A stretch of DNA of 64,000 nt from Gnetum montanum (taxonomy: Eukaryota > Streptophyta > Gnetopsida > Gnetales > Gnetaceae): the NCBI GenBank assembly GCA_015680685.1, contig MNCI01020158.1, forward strand, positions 439,974-503,973, read 5' to 3'. This document shows, piece by piece, positions 11,999 through 23,880 of the stretch. The notes beneath the pieces are model-generated. The model was not told the DNA's origin and did not search any database. It was given only the letters and a program-made list of their open reading frames with translations. The translations under genes were made by a program, and so were the position numbers. How positions within the stretch are numbered: position 1 is the first letter of the stretch; each line of letters opens with the position of its first letter.

Positions 11999-12828
11999 TG
12001 ATGAGTGGCGAGGTACCCCTACACTCAACCATACGAATATGAGTGTAACACACATAATCTGGTCGAACTCTATAGACTAAGTGCCTACACGCCTCATGGA
12101 ACACTTAAGGTTAACCATTTTTTGTCTTCCTAGACTTACTTGTATTTGTCATGGTGTATGGTTAAGTAAGTCCAAGGTATATGATTTTTATAGTTTTTAT
12201 CTTTTATCTCCTATGCTATTGAGGTGAAGGGTTGAAGAGACTAATTACCTAACTCTAACTAATGAACTAAGACTAAATTAACCTAGCATCAGCATCCATT
12301 CCCACTTACTGTACACACCTTGAACCAATGCAACCATGGCTACCAAACGCTAATCGTTGCTAGGATCACCACGCGTAATGCACGTGCTCGAAGCGGTTGT
12401 ACTGAGGCACCTAACTAGGAGAGAAGGGTTGAGAGAGAATTAATTCCTAATAAATCATGTAAATGGAAAGTAGTAAATAACATTAAATAAAATCCTAATT
12501 AGCCTATTACATGCACTGCAAGGTTTATCCAGGAAGTTCGTCTTTATTGCCTTACACAAACTTGTGTTCAAGTACAATGTTTGCTCGAATAAAGATCCAT
12601 TCACTTTAGGACTCCTACTGTGGGCACATGGAAAATATTCTATCTCGGGAGTGATCAATCTGCTAGAGTTTCCCTACTGTTTAGCCTAGGATGAGGAAAT
12701 AAGGGAGAGTTTCCTCTTATTTATAGATTTTACAATGTACCCCGATATCACGTACACGATATCGCAGGGGACGATGCGATATCGCAAGGGATGAAATATC
12801 GCGACGGCCTCGATATCGCATCTCATCA
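11999..12828 (-). repeat. LTR C, 5' LTR of E2
   Basis: 830 bp minus-strand LTR from TGATGAGATGCG at 12828 to CA at 11999, followed by the PBS. U3 has GATATCG repeats (12738-12820), TATA box CTATAAATA (12717-12726) and the poly(A) hairpin with both TCTTTATT and AATAAAGA arms (12540-12598). Confidence 0.9.
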
Positions 12829-15800
12829 CTATTGTTCTTGTTTCTACCTCTAAAAATTTGAAGGCATCTAATAGTACCTTCTATGCTCTATGGATCATTA
12901 ATGGTCTAGATAGCATTGCCTATAATTATTGGTATTGGCATGTTTCATAAGCAAGGCAAGGCTAGAAACATTTCCTTGGCTCTTACAAACCAGGTTGTGA
13001 ATTGCTTCCATTCGATATCAAATGTTCATAAAAGGTTTTGTTGCTCTTGATGATCATTCATTCTCTTGGCTAGGTTCTCAACAACTAATCTTTGATCTTT
13101 TAACTTGCTCTTAAGAACTTCAAGCTTCACATTAGTCACTTCCAACTTTTACTTTATCTCCTTGTGAAGCTTAAACTCCATGTAATAAAGGAAATAGAAG
13201 CTAATCACTTGTTTCTTCAACTTTGACCATAGTCATTCTACAATTAGCATCACCATGTTTGTATAATGGAGGTTGGCTAACTCCATGTGTTTCATCATCT
13301 CTTTGATCTATAACTCTTTTAGGTGAATCTCAATCTTGTTGTATGCATTTAGTTCAACAAAGATGGGTTACCATGCATTGCCTCTTTATTGTAATTGCTG
13401 GAGGGAATTATTCATCCTATCCTTTGCTAACCTAATTTCCTTCTTTTTTTACCTCCTTGAGCATTTCAACTTGGTTCTTACAATGATTTTTCACCTTCTT
13501 ATACTTCATGGATTTATTTTTTTTAGGTTATAATCTCAATGATAGTCTTCTAGCCAATGGTGTGTACTTTCTCCATTAAGAGATTTCTATTTCTAGTAGT
13601 CAACCTTCTAACATCTTAATTCACCTTAGCAAGCTATTATTGCTATTGCCTAATGTACTCTTGTAGTTTCTCTTTCTAGATCTTAGATTTCTATACATGT
13701 TAGTTCTCCTTAATCATAATCTTATTATGCCTATGCATGTCCAAGAGGTCTTTGTTTATTGTAGTAAGCATTACATCAAAAAATGACATGCTTAGGATTG
13801 CAAGCTTCTTAGAATTCTCAACCTTCTTTAATTTTTTTTGAAGATATTGAAAAGCTTCATTTCTTATAAGATTTGGCCACAAAATGGTAGGATTTAATAA
13901 TTAGTCTTTGAGTTCTATAATCTCTACTACCAACCTTTGATTGATATTGGTAACTTCCCTGAGTTAAACGTATGCATAAATAAACTTATTCCTTATCTCA
14001 AGCAATTGTAATTGGATTGATGTTATGTCTTTCACAATTTCAAAAATCTTCGAAATCAGTTATTTGGTTGTAAATAGTCATTATAGAATTTCCTCATGTT
14101 ATGCTACCCTCATTCACTTGCTTCTAGCTCCTACAAACATTAGGATATTTATCATGATAGAAATTTTTAAGAAAAATGCTATAAGAGCACTTAGGACTTC
14201 TATAACCCTATTAGCAACCACCTCGATAGTTGTCTCTTGGCCTTTTTGTGACATTTCTAGGACTATTACATCTTCCCTTTCTTTTAGCATGACTAAGAAA
14301 GTTGTGATGTTCCTAGAGATTTTAGGGAATTTCTTCCTAGGAATGGACACCATGATCTCTCATTTTTTAGGATTACTATGAATAGGAGCCTAGTTCCTTT
14401 ATGTAAAGAATAAGTTTATTAGATTATCTACTAGCTAGACAATAGTCCTGGAAACTTTGTTGATATGGCTTATGGTCAAATTGTACAATGATTATTTACC
14501 ACCACCTTGACTCCTAAAGGATTATTACTACATCTACTCCCTAAGTTTCCTTAGGTGTTTAGTTGCTACTATTATTTTGGACATTGCTTCTAGAGCTTCC
14601 AGTGATGGTGAAGGTGATGCTTCTTCTTGGAGTTTGGTAGTAGCCTTATCCTTCATCATTTCCTACCAAGATGTCACAAGGACCCTGTATAATGTATCAT
14701 TAGAATAGCATGTTATTCCTTCCCTTTTACATAGTTTTTTGATGAAGCAAGGAAATGGGAGTACCCTCCTATCCTTCTTATTTTCCTTAAATCATTTTTC
14801 AATCTCTAGGAAAATGAGTTAGAAAAATTTGATAGGGAAATTCCTACTTAGAGCTATGCATGCCCTCACAAAGAAACTAGTGACCTTGCTTAGCCATACC
14901 ATTGGATTGAAATGTTAGGCCACAATTTTAAAGTACACCATTTTTACTTTTGTAAAAGCACCATAGTCCTTATGATCCATTTCATATCAATGTATAGTCT
15001 ACTTCATTTTTATATTTCTCTACTTGTATTGATTCCTATGCAAGCTTTAACCTAGTGTTGGGAAATCCAAGGGTCTCTACTATGGCCTCCACCAAGTAGA
15101 AGATTATAATATATGTAATTTTTACTATTGAATCTTCCTAGTAATTGTTCTAGAAGAGATAAGTTTCTTCTAGATATCATTTTCCACTAGTAGAATTGGT
15201 AGGCCATAGTGGCAACACTTGCAATTACACACATATGTTCTATAGTGTGAACTATAAGAAGATTTTAAAGTTTAGTTCTTGGATAATTGCACTTTGGATC
15301 TCCTTGCTTTGTCTCTATCAAAGTAACCTCTAGATTTGATTGAGGTCTTATTACCTCATCCTACCTTTACTATTCTATCTTTGTGATGAAAACTTGATAG
15401 ATAGATTCCACCATATGTTCTTCTCTTAGGGGTCCTATGACATGGATTTCCTCAAAGTGTGCTCTTGTTATTATTGTTGTTTTTTTGTTTCTTCCTTAGG
15501 GTGCTTCTCCCTGGGCTATGATTACCCAGCCATTGTAGACCTTATTTAGGAACCATCTGCAATCACATGAATTATCATGGATTTGTCTTAGTTTTTAATT
15601 CTTAATTTTATGTACCTTTCAATAGTCCATGGTTAGTATTTATTTTGAAAAATTAGGTGTTAAAGCTCTTAAGTGGTTGTAGAAGCTTAAATCATGACAT
15701 CTCAAGGTAGCTAAATGTATTGATTCTTTTAATTTTTAATATTATTTTAATACCTTAGTAAAATTAACTACCTATGGAATGTTAGAAATTTTATTGAAAA

Positions 15801-15990
15801 ATTTCTTGTTGAGGCTCCTACAACATAGAGCTTATTTCCAGAAGCTCACAAATCAAAAAATAGATAAAATAGGATAATCTAGAAAGAAGTTATGGCTTTT
15901 AGAAGGTTCTATGTTTTGAAAATTTTAAAAAATCCTCTTGTGTTGGGAAGGAGATGTGAAGATTTAGCTAAGTGTCATGCATACATATAG
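12829..15990 (-). pseudogene. X accessory gene (plant-mobile-domain-like and coiled coil, broken)
   Basis: Minus-strand remnant of the same accessory gene as in Y (48712-51985). The alignment is clear around CTTGATATCAAATG (near 13012 here, 48972 in Y) and in the block AATGTTGGGCCACAAT-like near 14920. The open segments at 14114-14353 and 13700-13882 are helical, lysine/glutamate-rich and coiled-coil-like. A TATA-like CTATATGTAT at 15981-15990 matches the position of the Y internal promoter. Stops and frameshifts are frequent. The role is unknown; the place after pol is that of the env-like gene in Athila. Confidence 0.5.
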
Positions 15991-17165
15991 TATTTTTATG
16001 TCATATTGATAGGAATCTGTTGATACTACTATAAGCAAAAATTTTCACATGCAAAACTAAGGGATTTTAGAGAGTTTTGAAGTAAATTAAGAATCAAATG
16101 GAAGTCAAAAAGGGGTTCTAAAGATGAAAATGAAAAACATGAGGTCCAAAGATAGGTAGTAAATACATAGAAGTTCACAATTAGATTTGGAAATGTCATG
16201 TTTTAAAGCTAAAAATTATTTTGAAAAACATGCAAAGTTGGATGATTCATAGCATTAGGATTGTAGAAAGATAAAATTGAACATGTGGCAATGGATTATA
16301 ACCTAGATGTCAAAACGTTGTGCAAGTAGATCCTCCCTAAAGTAGGTCCATGTCTTAAATACCCTTGCATAAAGATTTCACAAGGTTTCTTTAGGCACTT
16401 TTGAAATGTAATGTTGATCCAAGTTAGAAATCACACCCACACAACCATTGCCATCACAATCTTGTACTATACTAAATAAAACTCATTAAATGAATCATGG
16501 TACATACAAGTAAGGTGAATAATAAAAATTAGAAGGAATTATAGGAATAGAGACATGAGATACCTTACCAAATAGTAGCTTCTTGTATATTAATTTGGTT
16601 AAGGTGATACATATACTATTCAATCTAGGTTCAAAACCAAGTCCCTACTAGTACCAATGGCCTTGCATTATCTTACCCCATACTTATAACCATGAGATCA
16701 TCAGAACTATGGGAGAATGTCATTACTTAACAAATGATAAATAATGAAGCAGTTATACTTTATAAGTTATTGGAAGAACTATATTGTCTTCATAATATGG
16801 ATCTCTTATTAATAAAAATGAAAGGGATGAATGTCATGGACTCACTACCTTGTACCATCATATGCCTAATCAATCATTAGTATAGAAGATGATCCTAATA
16901 ATAACTTTGTTTTGTACATAAAAATGATAATTGTAATAAACTGCATTTGGAAATAGTAGCAAATAAAAGATGTCAAAACTTAAAATTTGCAAAAATACAT
17001 ATGACTAAAAATAAATAAAAATATATAGAATAATTTCAAAAATTCAATAAAATAAAATAGATATGAAGAATGAAAAAAGTAATTAATGATGGTGTAAAAC
17101 AAAAATTGAAAAATTGATCCTCACAAGGGGTCAAGTTAGATGGTTGTCTCCCTTATGACTAAGTT
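15991..17165 (-). other. X spacer between integrase and accessory gene
   Basis: AT-rich, no coding frame. It includes the block with GATCCTCCCTAAAGTAGGTC near 16331, shared with E2, Y and O, an A-rich part (16920-17110) and a decayed internal polypurine tract at 17142-17163 (minus strand AGTCATAAGGGAGACAACC). Confidence 0.5.
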
Positions 17166-18308
17166 GGAAGGAGTAGATCATGAAAATAAAGTGTGCTTAC
17201 TCTTGCATTGAGGCATTATGATTAGCCCTAGTTATTTGAAAGTCTTTGAAGAACTTTACTTATTAGATGTTGACTAGCATGTTCTTTTGTGAATTTTTTG
17301 GGTGGTAAATTAGCATGGCCTGAAAGGAAAATTTGAATGCATAATGTAAGGTCTTTTCCACGATGTTTAAAACCTAGTTTATTAAGGCACATGCATGGGG
17401 TTCCAATAGAAAACCTTATAATTTAGTTGAAATTGAACTCTTCTTATTTTGGCATCATGTTGTTGCTTGTTATATGTCCTATTTACTTTGTTCTTTATGA
17501 GGGATGCTCTTTAATTTTTCATCTATTACATTAATGGTTATCAATGTTTTATTTTTTGTTAAATTAATGTCTAAGTTAAGATCACATGTAGTTGTGAGCG
17601 TACAAAGCTTGGCTTGAATTGGAAGTTTAGGTAACTTCTCATATACTAACTCATAGGGAGAGTAGCCTATAAAAATTTTCCAAGTTGAGTGATAGGATCA
17701 TAGGGCATTATTGAGTTTATGCTTTAGACCTTCCTATAACAACTAATGGTTCTTGTTAGAATTCTAGTAATTTTATTCTCCATCTTTAAGCATTTTATTA
17801 ACTTCTAAAAAGTAGCACATGTAAAATGAGTACCATTATTAGAAATTAATGTCCTTAGCACACCAAACCCATTTACCACCTATTACTAAAATAATTAGGT
17901 TGTCGTAGAGGAAGTAAAATCAATAACAACTATAGCCTTGGCCCATTTGATATAGTAGTCAATAGCAATGATGATATAAGACTTTCCATTGGGCATGGGA
18001 GTGATGGGTTCCATGTGATCAATATTCCAAAGATTAAATGGCTTCAATGGTTGAATTCATTATTGGAGTTCCCCCATCATGGTCATCATCTAATCATCTC
18101 ATTGATATTGCTTGCATGAATGGAAAAATATGATAAAAATCCCTGAAGACCATAGGTCAAAAATATCCTATCACTAGGATTTTAATGGTCATTATCCTTC
18201 CAACATAATGGTCCCTACAAATACCTTCATGAGTTTCTAAAGAACTCAAAGTTAATCTTCATTACATACACCATTATGCCAGACCATCCATGTAGATTTG
18301 ATAGAGGT
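17166..18308 (-). pseudogene. X integrase (broken)
   Basis: Minus-strand integrase that would insert the cDNA. The zinc-binding end is near 18100-18290, with THEGICRDHYVGR and later PMVFRDFYHI, equal to the H..H part and the W/PMFRD part of the HHCC domain; the core follows leftward with a DPMGPMPNGKSYI-like start near 17990. It matches Y's integrase at 53800-54600 almost base for base in places. Element O is inserted at 18308, so the upstream RNase H continues at 40858. Many stops. Confidence 0.7.
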
Positions 18309-19167
18309 TGATGAATCATGTTTGGCTAGGCCCCAATATGGGATCCTCGATATCGGGTATGTGATATAGCCTAGATAATGATATCAAATACACAATATCG
18401 TGGATCCTATGTAAGCTTATAAATACCACATTCAGGTGCATAGGAAGGGGGGAGTCAGTCAGTATTAGAGTAGGATCTTTTTTTTTTAGTTTATAATTCA
18501 TTTCAATTCTTTCCCTAATGCATGCCCATAGTGTGATGATTATAATTGTATGGAATCTTTATTTGAGTGTGACGTACTTGGACAAGCACATGATCAGTAA
18601 TAAAGATCAAGATTACTCCATCATTACAGCAGTCACTTAGTTTTTTATTGTTTAATTGTTATTGTTATTTATTATTTTCTTAGTTAATATTTATTTACCA
18701 TAATTTACTATTCCTATTGTTAAATGTGAAATGAGTACGACTTAATCATGAACATTGAAGTGTAACTACTTGGTAATCTAGTAGCGCATTTAGGAGTGCC
18801 CAAGTAACATGCGCTTGGTAATCCCAAAAGTAGTACATGAGGTCCAAGAAGCATACAGATGATTAATGAAGGATGATCATTGCACTTAGGCTAGCTTAGA
18901 CTTCATTCCCAATTGCTTATTAGTTTAATCAAGATTATTTTTCATTGTCTCTAGGAGTAGCCTAGTGTTAGAAATCATATCATACACCTCACTTTGGACT
19001 AAACCATACATGATAAGCGAATACTAGTTTAGGTGGGAAGATAGCGAACTATGATCAACATGTAACTATCTAGATACCACAACTAGTTCATCTACAGAGT
19101 TCGACCAAATTATGTGTGAACGCTCATATTAGTATGGTTGAGTGTAGTGGTACCTTGCCACTCATCA
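18309..19167 (+). repeat. 5' LTR of element O
   Basis: 859 bp, TGATGAATC to CTCATCA. Array of CGATATCGGGTATGTGATAT palindromes at 18343-18405, TATA box TATAAATA at 18418-18425, a G-run GGAAGGGGGGAG at 18446, the TCTTTATT/AATAAAGA hairpin at 18554-18608 and TTGGTAATC repeats near 18775-18825. The PBS starts two bases after the end. Confidence 0.9.
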
Positions 19168-19168
19168 T

Positions 19169-19187
19169 TGGCACCACTATCGAGGAC
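19169..19187 (+). promoter_or_regulatory. Primer-binding site, tRNA-Asp type (O)
   Basis: TGGCACCACTATCGAGGAC, one T after the LTR end, a diverged copy of the tRNA-Asp complement. Confidence 0.75.
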
Positions 19188-20524
19188 AGTGCTAGTTAAT
19201 AAGATTAGTTACATCATCCAAGATCATTGTAATGAAGCCTTAACAATATACCTTTTAGAGATAAAGTAATTGCAAATAAGTCACACACAAATTCACAACA
19301 ATGTCTCTCTCATAAGACTATGATAATGCAACAACTAGTAAGGAAATTCCCCGGAGAACCAATGAATTATATAATGATGAAGACAAAGTTTGGAGTACTC
19401 AATCTTATGCAGGGGTCTCCTATGTACATAACCAAAGACAACATCATCTCAACTCATGAACTCATAACCTACCTAGTGATGATGAACCCCTATTAGCCAC
19501 TAAAAGTCTAATGCATATACAAGTGGCTGTTCGAATATCCTGCAAGCATCATAAGGAAATTTGTCTACCCAGACTTAATTTAAACAACTTTCCTAAGTTT
19601 TTAGGATGCTATGATTTAGATCCATAACATCATTTACAAACCTTCCATGATGCCTGTGTATGAAACAATACTAATAATGGATGGCAAAAACTTAAGCTCT
19701 TTCCTACGACACTCATTGGCCAAGAAAAAGTATGGTACAGGTTTTTAAAACCCAAATCAATTCAACATTGGCTGAAAATGATAGAACTCTTCAATGAAAG
19801 ATATCAAACCTATGCAAGAGTGTCAGCCTTGAGGAAACAAATCCAAGAGTAGAAACAAATGCAACATGAACCCTTGGACATGGCCTTAAATAAGAACTCA
19901 ATTGCAAATCACTCATATCAATGTGACATTTTCCTGTACGATCACCCCAAGGGTCAATGCCCCATCTTGTCACATTTACATGAGCATTGGGTAGGAATGC
20001 TACATCAAAATTTCATAGAGAATTACTGGGTTCAACCATAGTGGCAAAAGCCCCAGTCGTGGGGGAGGCCACCACCAAATAGGAAATACCCTTTGTGTGT
20101 CCTAATGTCAAATGTTTATTATATTCAACATCCTATTTTTCCAACTAAATCAACATCCTATTTTTCCAACTAAATCAACATCCTCTACTTTACCTCATTG
20201 TTATCATTCTCCCAAGTACTATCCACCTATGTCCTTTCCAAAAGAATCACCACCTCATGTGCCTTACAGTTCTCCTCAACCTTAATATTCTCATCCTTCA
20301 CCTCCTTCTACATCATCACCTATTATTCCAGAAGGTTTTGCACCATAGCACCAACCCACAAATGTTACTTGTGCTACTACTGTCAATAGCAGTGCAGATC
20401 CTCCACAATGTCAGAAGCATCCTTTCTTTAGACATGATTGAAGGAAGAGATAGCATGGTTCTAAAACCACAGCACAAGTCCAACACTGTGTTGCATCTTT
20501 CCTTTCAAACTCAATGCCTCCTGT
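19188..20524 (+). pseudogene. gag: O gag (broken, cut by N)
   Basis: Leader, then gag remnants from the ATG at 19301, which meets a stop after a few codons. The capsid-like part is at about 19540-19880 (FHDACVYETI, LIGQEKVWYRF, KMIELFNERYQTYARVSALRKQIQ in pieces), aligning with E2 gag; the DHPKGQCPILSHLH segment at about 19940-19985 equals the DHPKG motif of E2. A 25-bp unit starting CAACATCCTATTTTTCC is duplicated in tandem at 20127-20176. N begins at 20525, so the rest of gag and the protease are missing. Confidence 0.7.
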
Positions 20525-21582
20525 TGAAACACCACAAAATTCGGAGCTTAGTACTCATCCGATGCCAAGCAGGTCCCTGAGACCCGCAGACGACCTCGGC
20601 TACATGAGTTGTCATACATGGCACTTTCGGAGCTCGAAATGCTTGGTTTTTACTAAGTATTTTGTGCCAGCGTATATGTCCAGCGTATACGCCCCAGTTC
20701 ACACCTGCAGCGTATACATCCAACACCTCCACGTATACATCCAGCGTATACGCCCGACTCTCTAACGTGCACGCCCAGGTACTGCAGGTGCACACGCTCG
20801 ACAACAAGACTTCCAATGACAGCATGAAGATAACACCGAAGAGCAAGGATTGAAGCAAGTGGCAGCCTTCAGCGTATACGCCCAGCATCCATCAGTGTAT
20901 ACACCCGACAGATGTAATATTTTGTACATTTGTAAATTGTATGCACCTGGTCAATGCGTCACGTGTCTCCCATCCCGAGTCTAGCGTAACAACCGGTATA
21001 AAACCCCCATTTTCTCACTTCATTAGGACGGTTGGCAAAATCCCAGAGCACACCAGAGAACATTTACACTGCGCAAAAGAGCTGAAAATCTTCTTACGCT
21101 GGGAAGCCCTGCACGCTGCGGATCTAGTCTCTTATGCTCCGCTCGCCCTGTGAACCGACCGAGTCATCCTTGTGCACACCGGGGCTTTTTGTCCACCTTG
21201 TGTTCCCACACAATTACGTTAGACCGGTGCGCTGTACTTTGACTCTGTAATACCATTGTTTCATTTGCTGCATAAATTCTTTTACAATTTTACGTCAATT
21301 TGGCCCACGCATCGTTTACGCCTGTTCACGCTCGCGCTCCATTTGCATCTGTTTTACGCTTTGTTTATGCTTGCACGCCGTTTACGCATAACCCAGCGTA
21401 TACCATTTTGCGTACGCGCGGGGAAATCCTTATCTGATCCGTGTGCAGACCACCCAAGATACTCTGCCTCTGTTGCATTCCAGCTCGCCCTCAGGCGAAG
21501 GCAGGGTCTTCTGTACCCGTCCCACCATCCCACGGCCTCTGTTTTCCCTTCCAGCTGGAGACCGACGATTTCAGGTGGTACA
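20525..21582 (+). repeat. 5' LTR of element N
   Basis: 1058 bp from TGAAACACCACAAAATTCGG to GGTGGTACA. It aligns in inverted orientation with the solo LTR 23156-24659, including the GAGCTC.AAAT.CTTGGTTTT block (20630) and the ACCGGTGC block near 21220. It has several GCGTATACGC copies (20668-20915) before a TATA box TATAAAA at 20997-21003. The LTR is shorter than the solo copy, which has extra tandem repeats. Confidence 0.8.
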
Positions 21583-21587
21583 GAAAT

Positions 21588-21606
21588 TGGCACTAGAAGG
21601 AGGGCC
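21588..21606 (+). promoter_or_regulatory. Candidate primer-binding site of element N
   Basis: TGGCACTAGAAGGAGGGCC starts five bases (GAAAT) after the LTR end and begins with the TGG complement of CCA. The matching tRNA was not identified by reading. Confidence 0.5.
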
Positions 21607-22314
21607 TCTAAAACCCTTGTCTGCAACTTTCCTAGCGTTTACGTTGTCCAGTCCGAAAACCCAACCCGCAATTGTCCAACGTATACGCTGGATAGCGTTT
21701 ACATTCTTAAAAACCTGCTCTCCTACATCTTTGTTTTATGTTCATCTGTTTTACGCTCTACTGTTAATGCTGCAACCTGTTTTACACGCCTGTCTTTACG
21801 CCGGAGTCAGCCTTTACGCTGAGCCCGTTTCATACTATGAACTGTTTACGTTGTGAATTTTACGCTGCAAATTGTTTACGCTGCAACCCATTGTACGCTC
21901 ACCTGTTTTGCACTATCTTCTGTTTTACGCTCTGGCCTGTTTTATGCTGAGCTTGTGTTTATGCTGAGTTTGTCACGTTCGTCTGTTTTACGCTAAACAC
22001 CAGTTTTACGCTAAGTGGTCCTTTACGCTGCAACTTATCTTACATTCTTGTGTTACGTTGATTACCTCTTTTACGCTGTACGCTGCTCCCTGTCTTACGC
22101 TCTTATTTTACGCCGTCCCACTTTATGCTGACCCATCTTGCGCCTTATACGCTTTCCAGCATCTACGCTGCCCATATACGTTGTATACACTGCACACGTT
22201 GTATACGATGTATACGCTGATACCATACGCTGCCCTTTGAAGCGTATACACTGCACGCCACATTACAGAGCAACTCCGCCTTTCCAGACTTACTTCTATC
22301 CATGACATAGCATC
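21607..22314 (+). repeat. N leader rich in TTTACGCTG repeats
   Basis: About 700 bp between PBS and the first gag ATG, made of many irregular copies of TTTACGCT(G) and, at 22150-22245, of GTATACGCTG. It is open in places by chance of the repeat but has no recognisable protein. It repeats the half-sites of the GCGTATACGC palindrome of the LTR. Confidence 0.6.
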
Positions 22315-23150
22315 ATGAACCCTGTTAACAACACCGTTGTCCCTGCTCACACCACTGCCACCATGGACCTCACTGCTGTTCAACAGCCTGTACCACAATA
22401 CCTGGGAGCGCAACCCACAACGGGGCCCCACCGGTCTCTAAGGTTATAGGGGAGAGATCCAGCCTCCAACATTATCACCCAGGATCAATATAATTTTATA
22501 TGTATTAAAATACAAGCTGGCCTGGCTGTCGACCACGCTGAAATGGAAGTGAAGAGGCAGTTTGAACTTTTTTACAGGGGAGGACACGAGTTCACCCCTT
22601 CCTCTTATGATGTAATCCCGGTTTCGGAGCAGTATTTGGAGCTCATCACACAACTCCTCCTGCAAAGGAGTCGCACGTTGGACCAGCATGCGCTGGAGCC
22701 CCAACTAGAGGAGGAGGACGAGTTTGCCGCTCAATCCGAAAAAGGGGAGTCATATCATACCATAAGCCCGCAAGCGCAGGTTAATCCTGTTTTTCATCCT
22801 GGCACGGGGGAGATCATGCCTTTACAACACCTCAGGTTCATCCACACTCAACCGCCACCACCAGAAACAGCAGCATTAGCCCATGTCCCTCTTCCGAGTG
22901 ATCCCCAACCCAACACTTTCCCACTCGTGGTCATCCCTACTGCCGCTGCGGACCCATCCTCACAAGTGTCGCCACCTCTCGATAACCTGGGGGCAACACT
23001 CCCACCAAGGGTGATAGGGATGCCACACGTGATTTCGGCATCCACATCCACCCACTTCATACCACATGTCCAAGCATATACAGTTTCCCAAATAGCCGTG
23101 ACCCAACAGGGAGTCCCCGCCCATAACGTGGCGGGGCAATGGTTGGCAAG
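22315..23150 (+). pseudogene. gag: N gag, N-terminal part (cut by a solo LTR)
   Basis: The frame can start at ATG 22315 (MNPVNNTVVP), reach an amber stop at 22447 and go on in the same frame through MEVKRQFELFYRGG at 22543. The protein is helical first, with an acidic LEEEDEFAA segment, then proline-, threonine- and valine-rich. The solo LTR with TSD GGGAG lies at 23151-24664, and the same frame resumes after it. It could also be a separate ORF1 as in Ogre; the continuing frame favours one gag. Confidence 0.6.
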
Positions 23151-23770
23151 GGGAGTGTACCGACCAAAATCGTCGGTGCAAGGCTGGAACGTTACGAGCA
23201 CCGAAAGATCTACGGACAAGCACAGTCGAACCTACCTCCGCTTGAGGGCAAGCTAAAACGGATGAAGGCAGAGTGCCTTGAATGGTCTGCACGCGAATCA
23301 AACAAGGACTTCCCCAACGTTTGCCGCTACAACACGTTGGGTTATACGTAAACAATGCACGCTAAATGTAAACCGTAAACAAGCACGATAATGTAAATGA
23401 GCCTGAAAACGTAAACTGAAAAATGAAGAAAACTGCAATAAATCTGGGGGAAATGTAAACTGTTTTATATTGAGAATTGATTACAAAGTGCACCGGTCCA
23501 AACGCAGTTGTGGCTTTGACACAAGGCGGATGAAAGGCCCCGGCGTATGTGGGAATGACTCGGCTGGGACACTGTAGGTGGAGCGTAGAGACTGTGCTCG
23601 GCGTACAGGACTTCCAGCGTAGAGGGTTTTAGGCTCTGGTTAGAAATTTTTCTCCCCCATGAAAATGCAGAAAACTGGGCTATTTATAGGGGTAGGGTTA
23701 CCGGGAAAATCGGACTGGGAGACACGTGGGCGTATACGCTGGGCATATACGCTGGGGATGCTGAGCGTAG

Positions 23771-23880
23771 GGGATGCCAGTGTAAGCGTAGAGCATGCCA
23801 GCGTAAGCGTATAACATGCCAGCGTAAGCGTATAGCATGCCAGCGTAAGCGTATAGCATACCAGCGTAAGCCAAAAATGT
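23771..23880. repeat. 21-bp tandem repeat in the N-family solo LTR
   Basis: About five units of ATGCCAGCGTAAGCGTATAGC, 21 bp each (two helical turns), close to the TATA box on the upstream side. The units carry the GCGTA half-site of the family palindrome. Confidence 0.85.

Larger units (their letters stand above)
6251..12828 (-). mobile_element. Element E2, gag-protease-only Athila-like element
   Basis: Complete 6.6 kb element with LTRs B and C, tRNA-Asp PBS, gag and protease but no RT, RNase H or integrase. Flanks CTGTT (6246-6250) and CTATT (12829-12833) form a target duplication with one change. It sits in the accessory region of X, in the same orientation. Mobilisation would need pol from a related element such as X or Y. 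The lack of pol is not caused by a visible later insertion; the protease is followed by about 1.7 kb of non-coding spacer. Confidence 0.85.

Noticed and set aside
14025-14381. 118-residue plus-strand open frame
   Set aside because: It is the shadow of the minus-strand coiled-coil segment of the X accessory gene; its hydrophobic composition reflects the opposite strand of a Lys/Glu-rich helix.
20511-22431. Overlapping open frames on both strands in the N LTR and leader
   Set aside because: They follow the periodic TACGCT repeats, which lack stops by composition; no domain is seen.
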